Assembly (NCBI GenBank): GCA_002812745.2 | Contig: NCSJ02000149.1 | Location: 36,279-100,278, forward strand | Origin: Scytalidium lignicola | Lineage: Eukaryota > Ascomycota > Leotiomycetes | Length of the DNA stretch: 64,000 nt | Direction of reading: 5' to 3' | In this document: positions 46,389-57,510 of the stretch, in pieces | How positions within the stretch are numbered: position 1 is the stretch's first letter | How the letters are laid out: every line of letters begins with the position of its first letter | Made by a program: the position numbers and the translations under genes | Notes under the pieces: model-generated | What the model was told of the DNA's origin: nothing | The model's database searches: none | Seen by the model: only the letters and a program-made list of their open reading frames with translations

Positions 46389-48750
46389 ATCGTCGGCTCG
46401 CTTAATCGGCCTTCATTTCTAGTCGTCCCCTCCTAGTCGGAGGATGCGAGTGAAACCACGAAGCGAGTGAAACTTTTTACGTTTTTGTATGCGTTTCCCA
46501 TAGAAAAAATTAATCAATTTCACCAATCCTACAATACAAAATATTCCTCCTCCTCTGATATATCTGATTCAGATGAAGCTAACATTGAATTGATTGAATC
46601 GCTTGATTCTGAATCTGTTGATTCATAGTCATTATCTCCACCAATATTTAGGCTTATATATTCTTCCTCTTCCTCTTCCTCCTCCTCCTTTCTTGTTACC
46701 CCAAAGGAGGTCCGTACTTGTACAGGTATTGCTCCTTGAATAGTCTCCCTACCCTGAGGCAATATATTTACCTCTTCTGAAGGTCCAAACTGAGTATTTA
46801 AGCCTGTATTTGGTGGTTCAAGGCCTGGAACCTCTTTCCTAAGCTCTGGGAATGGTGGAGGTGTATATTCCTTATACAATTCCAGAAGACCTAGAACCCC
46901 TTTTAACTCTTTTAAAGCCTTCTTTCTAAGCCTCTCCTTTTTGTGCTATGTTACCCAAGCTGCCTTTTACTCCTTTTTCTCCTGATTAGCTATCTTCTGA
47001 AGCATTTTAACCTCCTTTTTAGTTTCCTTCTCTGCCTCCTTATACTCCTTCTCTTCTTTGACAGCCGTAGCCCATGATGTAGTCAACTTTTCCTCTTTTT
47101 GAAGCCTTTTACGATTATGTAGCTTTTTGGTTATAATATCTTTAAGTTTTTCATGTGTAATAAACAGCTGAAACTTAACATATTCTCCTTCTTCTAATAT
47201 TGTATAAGTACTTTTTATAAAAGACTTAAACTTCTGCTGAGAAGGAGAACTAAGAATATCTATAACCTTATCTTTAAGCTTATCCATTTGATACTGAACT
47301 TGTTATATAAACTTAAAAGTACTTGGTTTAGGCAAATCTAGCTTAGATAGCTTAGATTCAGACTCTTTAGTATACTTATTCATAAGCTTAAAAGTAGTAT
47401 TCTTATGTACTGGATACATGTTAACCTTCTTAAAAGTACTTTGAATAGTAAACTTAATAAAGGTTTAACATTGAATTTAAGGCAAATCTCAAAAGAAAAA
47501 GGTGATTGAGTATTCAAAATCTAAGGATTCTGCAGTATGTTAAACTACTTTATTATATTAGTACTTATAAGGTTGAAATACCCTTATATCTAAAGGTTGT
47601 ATACAATGTGTAAGGTAAGCTGGAAATGTGAATAGAATCATATTATTCTTTCTAGTCAATAAGGTAAAGTCAGGTAAAATGTAACTATTATGGTTATCCA
47701 TAAGAAGAAGTTTATATAACTGAGTTAGGCTAGCTTTTGTATGAGTAATAAAGTATTAAAGGAATTAGAAGCTAATATAATCAGTTGTATAATTATAATC
47801 TGTTAATTCAACTAGTTCTAAGCTATTAAGCTGGTCTTTGCTATACCAAGAAGTTATATAGTATTTACCTTGAATTATTAATACAAGTAGGATAAGAGCT
47901 CTCCTATCAGCATATATAACTTCAATTATAGTAATTAACCTCTGGTTTTCAAAGCTTAAAGAATAAAGTTATTAACATTAGAAAAGACATTCCTTAATAC
48001 AAAAATATATAAAGAAGTGTCTTACCTCAGTAATTTTAATAAAAACTAATATTTCTACCCTTTTAAAGCACTCAATTCAGAACTTAAATTCATCAAAGTT
48101 GTAAAGATTCTTATTATAAATATTATACTACTTTATAATAACCTTATATCGTTTGAACTAATCTTCTACATCTTTATAATCTTAAGCTATAATTCTATTA
48201 TATGCTATTAGTTTAGTCTTGATCTTGTGAAGGTATGATTAGCTCTTCCACCACTTCCTGAACCAACTTATAGTTGGAGAAGGTTGATTGGCTTGTTTGC
48301 ACACATAGCAAATAACACTAAATATAATCTCCTTGGTAGGCAATTGGCTATTTTCAAGTAATGACTTAATATAGGCATGAACAACTTGCCCTTGGGCAGC
48401 TGTCAATATTCGGTTTTAGCCACTATGTAGTTTAGAATTAGTACTGAATAGAGTACCCCTCCTTTTGGCTAAGGCCAAGGTTGACCTATTGACCTTGAAT
48501 ATCTTAGCTGCCACATAGAGACTCTCATCAGGATTCTCTATAAGCCATTGTTTAGCTTGAAAAATGCGTTGTTTAAGTGGTGTAAACATAGGGTACAATT
48601 GTTGTGGTGAGATTGGTGAAATTGATTAATTTTTTCTATGGGAAACGCATACAAAAACGTAAAAAGTTTCACTCGCTTCGTGGTTTCACTCGCATCCTCC
48701 GACTAGGAGGGGACGACTAGAAATGAAGGCCGATTAAGCGAGCCGACGAT
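46389..48750 (-). mobile_element. inner Fot1/pogo-like DNA transposon nested in the outer one
   Basis: The 2362-bp element has perfect 140-bp inverted terminal repeats (46389-46528 and 48611-48750), beginning ATCGTCGGCTCGCTTAATCG, with TA duplicated at 46387-46388 and 48751-48752. Within each repeat GCGAGTGAAAC occurs twice. The transposase on the minus strand is full of stops, yet the long terminal repeats are identical. Confidence 0.93.
46529..48589 (-). pseudogene. Fot1/pogo-like DDE_1 transposase of the inner element, pseudogene
   Basis: The ATG at 48589 starts MFTPLKQRIFQAKQWLIENP, an HTH region with YVAAKIFKVNRSTLALAKRR. A CENP-B-like segment follows (GQVVHAYIKSLLENSQLPTKE). DDE landmarks further down are FDEFRFRIGCLKGRKV-like sequence near 48070, then MDNHNSYILPDFTLLTR and FTFPAYLTHCIQPLDI near 47700-47570. 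The charged C-terminal tail is open in two pieces (46967-47287, Lys/Glu-rich; 46529-46879, ending in an acidic stretch). Multiple TAA and TAG stops sit at Gln and Trp positions. The gene fills the element from one terminal repeat to the other. Confidence 0.85.
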
Positions 48751-48797
48751 TAATTTCTATCTAAACAAAGAAAATTACTTATACTACGATGAAAATA

Positions 48798-50825
48798 TTA
48801 GTCTAATTCTACAAAATCTTGATTTATCCATGACGGTTTAATAGCTCTTGCTTCTTGTTCAGTAGTTTCTCCAATAATAAAATCATTTATAATTGAAATT
48901 AACCTCCTCATATGTGTGCTTTTTAATATTATATTGATATCATCGTCATTGTCATCATCATTACCATCTAATATAATTGTAGATTCTTTAATTGTAGTTG
49001 GATCAATTGGTTTATTTGGTGTTTTCACTAATAACTCTGACAATATAAGGTAATACCTTGTTTTCTTGTATTTTGTAATACATGCAATTGTAACTTTATG
49101 TACTTTCTCTTTTACCTTCCAGGTCTTCAAATCCTCTAGATATACCTTTTATAATATCGATTCTTGCTTTTTCTGTAGAGTTTTAGCTTATTTCTCTAAA
49201 GCTTTTTCTTCTTCCCTTTTCTTTACTCTAATTAACTTGCAAAGGTTAAAAAGATTCCCTTTATTTCTAGACTATATTACCCTTTTCCTACTTCTTGCCT
49301 TAGCATTTGTTAATTGTTTCTAGGTTGATATAATGATAACTTGCTTAACTTAAGTTAAATCAATTGATTTAAGAGTATATTTAGTACTCTTAAGAGTTAA
49401 TAGGAAATACTATGTAAAAGGGCTAGAGAATACTTCTAGAATATAGTCTTTAAGCTCTTTAAGCACTTGAATACTATGTTATACAGTTTTAAGTATAAAT
49501 GAAGTATTAGTAACTTTAATTTTATTAAACACTTAAGAATAGAATATAATCAAAGTTGAGTAAGTGCTTTCTGAATGTTGATTGGTTATATATTATTATT
49601 ATAAAAAGTATATTATATAATATCTTGTTAAAAGGTTTATTCTTGAATTTGACATAAATCATAGAAGAAGGAAATAATTATATATTCTAGCTTTAAACAT
49701 TAAAATGCTTGATGTATAGCTTTCTTGTGGTTATACTTGTATAACTAGAATATTTTGACATTTAAAGGTTGAAGAATATAAGTAAGATATAAAGGAAAGT
49801 ATAAAAGGATAATATAATGTTGATTAGTTAGTTTTAAGAACTTAAGTGATTTATAAGATTTATAACTATCTAGAAAAAGAAGTTTTATCTTAATAAGTTG
49901 GTTTGTATTAAAATTAATATATTTTTGACTTTTTAAANTTAAAAACTCCTTTCTTTACTCTTGAGAATTAAATGAAATGTTGAAATTAACAAATTCTAAT
50001 TTTATTATTAGTATAACCTAAAGGAGTAAAAAGCATAAGTATATCTTCAAAGAGGTTTTCTTAAACTTAATTCTTTATAATCTATATGCCTTTTACAAGA
50101 ATGACTAGTAGAATAAGAGTACTTCTATTAGTAATTACATATTTTATAATTGTAAAAGACTTATGATTTTGAAAAGTACTTTTATAAAGTTAATAATTTA
50201 TTGGTAAAGTAAAGTATTATTTAAATATATTAATCTTTAATATCTTTTTAATCTTTATTAGTATAATAACTTGTTCTTCTTTTATAATATTAATCTTAAA
50301 GCTTATTTCATCTATATTGTAAATATTCTTTCTTCAGACTTTATTTTCTAATTATAAATTGATATATTTCAGAAACTATTACTTTATAACCTCCTTATCT
50401 TGTGCTTGAATTTATTCCTTCTTAATAGGTTTAATTGTAATCATATGAAACTTAGGATATGATTTTAGGAAGTTGTATATCCACTATATAAATAGTTTTG
50501 TACTGTCTTCATGGAGGTGTTTTGCAACCTTAAGAAGTATAGCCTTATTCAATAGGTTGCTATTATATACTTGCGTTTTAATATAAGAGCATAATGCTTT
50601 GATTTGGTGAGGCTTCAAGAAAGGAGATTGTCTTATATGCCTTGGAGGCCTCTTTACAAGCGTTGAATGACGTTAGATTGCTTTGCGGAGTATGTTGATC
50701 TTGAGGTTGAATAGACATATGGTAGCTGTAACAGTAGCTTGATTATCAAGGTCTTGATTGTTGAAATACCATTCGATAGCTTTATCCAATTGCTGGTCAA
50801 TCATTGTAGAGTAAGTCCTTGGCAT
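48798..50825 (-). pseudogene. Fot1/pogo-like transposase of the outer element, pseudogene
   Basis: The ATG at 50825 reads MPRTYSTMIDQQLDKAIEWY, followed by a decayed HTH and CENP-B-type region (PHQIKALCSYIKTQVYNSN, FLKSYPKFHMITIKPI). NIYNIDEISFKINIIKEEQ marks the start of the DDE domain near 50300. The C-terminal piece at 48798-49130 is open and acidic. The middle is too AT-rich and stop-ridden to follow. The inner element inserted 46 bp beyond this gene's stop codon, so the insertion did not interrupt the coding region. Confidence 0.75.
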
Positions 50826-51022
50826 TTTGAGAAATATATCAATTGAAAATTGTATGGTGTTGACAGTATAAACGCGTAATGGAGGTATGTGATTTCAATG
50901 TTTGGGGTTCGCGAAAGGTGACGAGCTTTTTTGAGGTGACGAGCTTTTTTTGCTAACCACCCTTAGGTGGTTGGTAGCGAAAATTTCCCACCGTCCGAGC
51001 GCCCACCAACTATTAGAACTTA

Positions 51023-52339
51023 TTAATCCGGGACCGAAAAATCACCACTTTATGCCTAACACAAAAATGCTAGCCAATAAACAACCATAACTAATTTTAG
51101 TCTGAAACTTATACAATATCGTTTAAATTAATTGCAGATTATCATATTAAAATTACATGGTTCCTAATATTTGGTATGCCACCCTTTTGCAGCAATAACT
51201 GCATCTCTCCTCCTAATCATACTCTCCAAACAAGCCAAAATTATTCTATCATCCACAAGCTCCCAGGCCTCAATTAAAGCATCTTCTAGAGCCTTTTTGG
51301 CCTCTTCACCACTGCCTAAATCCTTGAGTTCTGGGTGAATCTCTAATACCTTAGCTTTAAGGTGCCACCAGACATGTTCTATAGGGTTTAAGTCAGGGGA
51401 GTAAGGAGGCCAATCAGTCAATGGTATAGCCATATCCTCAAACCATTTTTTGGTTTTATTAGCACAGTGGATTAGAGCGTTATCTTGCATGAAAATCAAG
51501 CCTGGTTCCCAAATCTTAAGCAATTGGTCTTCAAGAACCTCAAGGTATGAGTTGGCAGTATACCTATATTTCTTAGACTCAAAGTCTCTCTCCAGAATAT
51601 ACAATTCTGACTTATATACTTTATTATCTTTCCACCAAATAGCAGCTCAAACCATAACAGATATATCCTTTCCCTTTTTAAAGGTTGTAACCATCTCTTT
51701 ACTCCATTTTTGTACTGGTTGACACCATGCCTATTCTGTTGCTCTGCCTGCCCCACGTTCAGCTGAACACTCATCAGTAAAGATATATTTTAAGAAGTCA
51801 GAAAGCTCCCAATCTTTACGGGCTAAGCACCATTTAAGCCTTTTTGAAGCTACTTCCTCTGTGATATATGGTCGCTTCTTACACTTCCAATGCCAGATCC
51901 TTACAGCGTCCAGAATCCGAGTAATAGCTTTATTGGATATTTTGACACTCATATGTTTCCTGATCTTTGCCATTGAAGCTTTAGGCTCTTTCCGGACAAA
52001 ACTTATAAGATTACGCTTGAATCTCTCTGAATATTTATCTGGCCGGCCTGGACGTAAAATGGATTTGCCATCGTTGCGCAATTTGTCTTTGAAAATGGTG
52101 TCCCTAATGGTAGAATCTGGGATATTGAGGTCCTTTGCAATCTGAGCTGGAGATTTCCCCTCCTCGACCTTCCCCATAATTTTGCCTCTCATATATGGAG
52201 AAAGATCCTTATAAGGAATAATATTCCCATTTATTTCACTTAAAACACGTCGTGGAGTAGCCATTGAGTTGCATAGAAAGTTGGGTAGTAGGAGATGAAA
52301 GACGCGAAAACGCGTTTTGTCGCGTAAATCACGGATTAA
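51023..52339 (-). mobile_element. second Tc1/mariner element
   Basis: The 1317-bp element has short inverted ends (TTAATCCGGGA on the left, the complement of a TTAATCCGTGA on the right) and TA flanks at 51021-51022 and 52340-52341. It begins 12 bp after the end of the outer Fot1-like element. Its transposase is unrelated at the sequence level to the mariner at 32247. Confidence 0.75.
51164..52264 (-). pseudogene. Tc1-like DDE transposase with two stops
   Basis: One frame of 367 codons runs from ATG 52264 (MATPRRVLSEINGNIIPYKD) to the stop at 51164. It has paired HTH regions (KSPAQIAKDLNIPDSTIRDT; ASMAKIRKHMSVKISNKAIT) and a Tc1 catalytic core: first Asp in YIFTDECS, second in LIFMQDNALIH, Glu in YSPDLNPIEHVWWHLK. 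Only two stops break it, a TAG after RATE where Gln fits and a TGA after SVMV where Trp fits. It is a young, lightly mutated copy. Confidence 0.88.
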
Positions 52340-52344
52340 TAAGC

Positions 52345-52709
52345 TCACCTACTATTAGCGAGAAATGTCCTAACCAATAACATTTATATGTCACCAATTA
52401 CAAGTATTACACCCTAGTCACACTTATATTATTGAAAGTGAGGTCACGAGCTTTTATTAAAATAGTTTGCGACCTCAAATCGGGCGTCGTTTTGATTGTC
52501 CAACTGATATAAACAAAGAATATATAGATAAAAATAGCTTTAATTCTAAACTAACAATAACATAAAATATGATTATATTCTATTTTGAAACCCGTATCTT
52601 ATTAGATATCATGATTATTAACAAATCATACTTGTTATTGTTAAACAAAGAATACCGGTATCAGTGGTGAAATGTCTCTCTCTCCGAGAGTGCCTTTAGA
52701 TCTGACCTA
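52345..52709. other. short AT-rich gap
   Basis: Sequence between the mariner and the 3' end of the cyclin pseudogene. Nothing recognisable. Confidence 0.5.
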
Positions 52710-54175
52710 CTAAAAGACCATAGCATCCGAATCAGATAGAACAGGCCAATCAAGTGTCAAATCAAGCTCGCTAATTGGCAGGCGTCCGTTATGGATTGTT
52801 CCACGTTGGCCGTCGNTCTTCGAAGACGTGATGTGCTTGTACTGCATCTCATGAGGCTCCAGCGCACGTACCGTGGTCTCGAGCCGAGATGCTAATACTG
52901 GCGTTGAATACATGCTGTTGCATCAGACAGAGGATGGAAAGAGGATAGAAAGTGGATTTGTTGACATAATATCGCGGCGAAGATAGCTGGGAGAACTCGA
53001 CAGGTGGTATCTCTCAATCGGTGATGCTGAAACATTGTGTAAACTTCGTATCAAAGTGGCGATGGCAATGGCGAGTGGGGGTTTGGTACGCTGGTCGGAA
53101 GGGGAACAGTGACCGGGGCTCTGTGCCAATAAGTCCAGAACTTTCCAAGCTTCTGTTGCCATTCTTCCCACTGTTCTTTCGATACAAGGAGACTGTATCT
53201 CATGTTACTGAGAAACTCGACCTCCATAACATGAATTTCGGTAACGGAAATTCCAGATACCTCAGCCCAAGTTTTATTAGTGTATGTGTTGTCGTCAAGA
53301 ACTAGTTTGGCCAGTTAATGAGTAGTTGTGTAAACCATCTTGTACCATTACTCACATTTATTGCCTAACATTAATGCAATTGTTAAAAGTCTATACTCAC
53401 TATCAGCCCGTGCCTTGACAACGGGATTTATTATCTTCAATCGATAAATAAACAATAATGCTAGTAAAATAACATTTGGAGTTATTTGCGTTGTTAATAG
53501 AATAGACATAACCCATTTGCGAAACCCATCTGTTGGTATAACTTCAGGTTTCAGTCGTTTAACGGGAGAAGAAGTTGGGCCAGGCTGTTCTGCTTTTCGA
53601 AGGGTTTCGATTGAGTCAAGTCAAAAGAGACAAGTAATCTAGTCGTAGTTTAGCTACTGACATTAGGAATAATGGGTTCAACATATCCTTACTCGTGCAG
53701 CAAACTCAGCTATACTGCCACTATTACTGGTGATTGTGGATGGTCTTTGTAAACTCGGAGCGATTCGCCGCGTAGAGCTCGAGAGAGCTTGTGCTGATAA
53801 TTCGCAGTAGCTATGTCCAGAGGTTGCCATAGAAGAATAGTTGGCATCATGCTTGATGGCATGGTTCTGGTACGGAGGATATTGGTAAGTAGTACTCATA
53901 GATGATCTAAAAACCTGATCTGATAAACTGACCTCTTCCCCATGTTCAGTCTTATCCATTGGAATAACAGCAGGAGCATCTATTAAATCTACTGCTGAAT
54001 TGTGTACTACATGTTGTTGAATCCTCGAACCTACCACTATATTCTCTCTCTGAGTGGCAGGAGAGATTGAACGATCTGACGGAGTAATGCAGCTGATATC
54101 TGATGGGGTCGGCGGTGCAGCTATGTCTGTTAGACATCAACACGACCATCGACGTCTTCCCAACTTACGTGACAT
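52710..54175 (-). pseudogene. fungal cyclin (Pho80/Pcl-like) pseudogene with introns retained
   Basis: Exons follow the minus strand from ATG 54175: 54169-54175, 53693-54126, 53356-53638 and 52710-53301, with introns 54127-54168, 53639-53692 and 53302-53355 all bearing proper GT...AG borders. A polar N-terminus is followed by the cyclin box: FRKWVMSILLTTQITPNVIL, LALLFIYRLK, SEYRLLTIALMLGNK, FLDDNTYTNKTWAEVSGISV and TEIHVMEVEFLSNMRYSLL. Defects are a TGA at 53623-53621 (ITCLF then stop, where Trp fits), a one-base frame change near 53090, and a TGA near 52925. The C-terminal open piece ends DWPVLSDSDAMVF. Such cyclins partner Pho85-like kinases. Retained introns show a genomic duplicate rather than a retrocopy. 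An N lies at 52816. Confidence 0.82.
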
Positions 54176-56547
54176 CTTTAGATTCTATATGTCTTAACTG
54201 CCATCTACGTACTTTGTAATCCACTATCTTGCCCCAGGCCCTGATGATACTGTCTTTGCCTTCTGCTTTCCTTTTGCTATTTTTCTGGAAATATGCCTCA
54301 TTTCATCCTGGGTCACATTTTTGCTCAACCCCCAATCTTGTATCTTGCGTTTGAGTTGTCTTTCTCCATAGCAGATTAATATAAATGTTTCGAAAGCTTA
54401 CTGTTTAGACTATACAGGCGGCATACGTAACCGTAAACCCTTTCTCCTTCTCAAGAAAATCAACCAGCAGTTTAGCAAATACTCCCGTATTTATAGATCC
54501 TTACTGCCTCATATTTGATAACCAAATTGAATAAGTCGCACTTTATACTTAAGCCCACAATAAAGTTTTATTTACAGCTTCATCATGATTCCTATACGAG
54601 TCTACGAGTAATGCTATTATGGCTGTCTATTTTTTTATCTTGTCACTACACTGGGCGTATAATATCCTGGTTTTAATATTATCCACGTAGATACATCGAC
54701 ATGAATTTCAAAGATGATCCATCCATCCCAGCAAACAAATAATATTGCAATTTATATTGAAATTTGCTTGACGCTGTTTTTCATATTTAAATCTTTTTGA
54801 TCTGCTCTTCTGTGTAATTTCGAATACGTATAGGATCAAAAGCAGGACAATTTTGGACTCACGTTTTAGTAAGGCTGAATCGATCAATTATGATATTGCA
54901 ATTACATTCGTATTTACAACTCACAAGGCAAGTCTCAGATAAAAATAGAAATCTCTATAGCATTAGTGTTAAAACAAGCCTTCTCAGAAACTATGGTACG
55001 GAGATAAGCCTATCTTAACAGGGATCGTCTTCACACTGGGAGACATGACAGTAAGCATTCGGTGCTTTTACTCTTGATCGTTAGCCTGTGCTGCTCCTCA
55101 TAAGCTGGGAAACACAAAAGGACGTAGACTGAAGCGGATTTACCTTACGTACTTGCATTCCTCTGTAGTATACTACTGTAACGTAAGATCGGACCGAAGT
55201 CCTCTACTGAAAGCGTGAATATTTTATATTACTGATTTCCTGCCATCTGAATTCTTCTCTCCTCCATTTTTTGATGCTCCTCTAAGACTCTGTTATTAAT
55301 TTAATTTACAGTATAACAAATCCCCAACGAGAGCATAGTTCTCAGAAAAAGAAGAACACCGGCAGGTGAATCGTTCACTAACAGAATATTTTAAGAATAT
55401 TGATGGACTACAAGCAGTTTTAAGTATGCTATATCTGAGGCTTCATACTTGATGAAGATTTAAGAGTGCCCTTTATCGTAGAACCGAGATAACTAGGTAC
55501 ATTGTTATAGTTGATTAACACTCCAGAATGTTTCAAGCTTGACTAATTCTGGAGCTATTACATAGTTCAAGATGATCAGTATCGTCCTTTTTGTAACTAA
55601 TGTTTCTTACACCTTCTGTGTCACTGGAAATAATAGTATGGAGATNGGGGGGTGTTGACTATCTTACCCAATTAATTGAAAGAGGCTTTAAACTTATTAG
55701 TAAGATGATAGCGATGAAATTTGAAATATATCGCGTACCACCGAATTGACATTAAGTGTGCCGATATAGCCATCAATACGTGAACCTTTATAAGTTATCT
55801 GGTTTTCTATAGCATAAACGACCAGTCGCTCCCTACTTTCATATTAACTATGGTATCTGACACTTAAATATCATCAGAGTTTGTCCAATGGTAAGTGGTG
55901 TTATTGATGTAGAAAGAGTAAAGGCTCGACTGATCCTCGCAAGTAAACAGGAGCTTATTCACTAAAATGCCATGCTTTGGACGGATGAATTACTGTAGAA
56001 GTTCAAGATCTGCTGTTCGCCTTAAAATAGCCACTATATTAGAAACAATAACTTTTATCAAATAGTTATATATAATCCAAAATATCCTCAGAAATATCAA
56101 GCTATAAAAAACGTAACATGATGTGAAGAAGCTTAGAGATTAATAACATAATATCTACAAAATAAAGTTCTAATAAATTTATTTTCCAAATTATTCATAA
56201 GCTATAAAAGAGCAAGCATAGAATTGGAATTAGCAAGAAAGTAGATAATAAGTTCAATACTTTATAAAATATATACTAATTATTATAGTTAATACTGGGG
56301 TTCAGTCATATAATGTAAAAGTAGTAGTTTATATAGTGAAAACTTTATATATAAGTAAAATAACCTTATAACCCTTTTTATAACCGCTTGATATTCTAAG
56401 TCAATATAACACCTTTATATTGAGTATATGCATACGTGCTCTATATATTGTAAGTGTGACACTAATTCAATAAACAAACTTATTTTGATAATACGAATAT
56501 TATGACTCTATCGGGTAACTATTGCATAGATCAGAAGCCTTTTTTTT
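54176..56547. other. AT-rich intergenic region
   Basis: It includes the former promoter of the cyclin copy and about 2 kb of AT-rich sequence with no coding or RNA signal. An N lies at 55646. A T-rich tract (56541-56549) immediately precedes the HMG-CoA reductase remnant. Confidence 0.5.
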
Positions 56548-57240
56548 TTGAATTGGATTGATGGGCGAAGCAAGGGTATTATGGCTAAGGCCATTGTGCC
56601 AGCCAACATTGTTAGAGACATGTTGAGGAGTAATGTTGATAGCATGGTTCAGCTGAATGTGTCGAAAAATTTAATTGGTTTCGCTAGGGCTGGGTCAATT
56701 GGTGGATATAACGCTAAAACGGCGAACCTAGCAGCAGCTTGCTACAAGACAGGATTCTGCGCAGGTAGTGGAGAGTGCCAACTGTATGACGCTAATGGAA
56801 AAGTAATTTCCTAATGTCCCTGACTCATGTTTGAATGCATTTACTAACGTCAACGCTATAGCTACTATGGGTTATTTTATATTTCCGTCACTATGTTATC
56901 CATTGAAGTCGGTACATTGGGTGGCGTTACTATTCCTGAGCCCCAGGGAGCAATGCTCTACATGCTTGGTGTCTGTGGATCCCTTTCGACCACGTTTGGT
57001 GAGAATGCAAGTTAACTTGCACGCATTATCAGAGCTGCTGTTCCGGCTGGAGAGCTGTCTCTCTGTGTAGCCTTGGCAACCAGCCATCTCGTAAAGGCGT
57101 ATATGGTATACAGTCGGTCTGCCTCAACTTTTGCAGCTTCCTTACGGACCGTTTCGGCATCGGGCGGAACTCGTATCGCGCCAGATCCTAGTAATGATCC
57201 AAAGATGAGTGCAGTAGCAGTGGAACAGGCTAGACGCTGA
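56548..57240 (+). pseudogene. HMG-CoA reductase, C-terminal catalytic fragment, pseudogene
   Basis: Recognisable blocks of class I HMG-CoA reductase are present: [63 protein letters not shown] then a TAA where Gln fits, LARIIRAAVPAGELSLC and ALATSHLVKAYMVYSRS. The catalytic Lys of KNLIG is kept. The active-site His of the HLVK(S/A)HM motif is Tyr here (LVKAYM). Sequence between 56800 and 56870 has stops; an intron (GTAATT, CTAAC, CTATAG) is likely there but leaves the phase off by one. The membrane anchor and the N-terminal half of the catalytic domain are missing. It lies beside an MFS gene and an HMG-CoA-type metabolism fusion, and may be the relic of a cluster-specific reductase. Confidence 0.88.
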
Positions 57241-57510
57241 GAATTAGGAGAATCTTGAGGACTACTTTATTTATATAACTTCAAAGCTTCTGTTTATATT
57301 CTGGAACAGATAGTATATTATAGTTTGAGTAATGGAAAAGAGGGTGGTGGCATGGCTAGTTGATTCTAATGAACTCGAAGTCACTTTTGAAAATGAGAAA
57401 TTCAATTGGAACAAAGCTGGATTAAAATTCAAATAGTATATATATGTAAAGCCCTAGGGCTATATCTGAAAGTATAAGTATAATGAACTATTGAAGATGA
57501 CCTAGTCATG

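Larger units (their letters stand above)
46258..51010 (-). mobile_element. outer Fot1/pogo-like DNA transposon
   Basis: Inverted terminal repeats of 99 bp (46258-46356 and 50912-51010) differ at only three sites, all G/A transitions. They start GTTGGTGGGCGCTC and contain AGCTCGTCACCT twice. TA flanks both ends (46256-46257 and 51011-51012). Without the nested insertion the element is about 2.39 kb. Its transposase is on the minus strand, and the inner element sits just after that gene's end. Confidence 0.9.
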
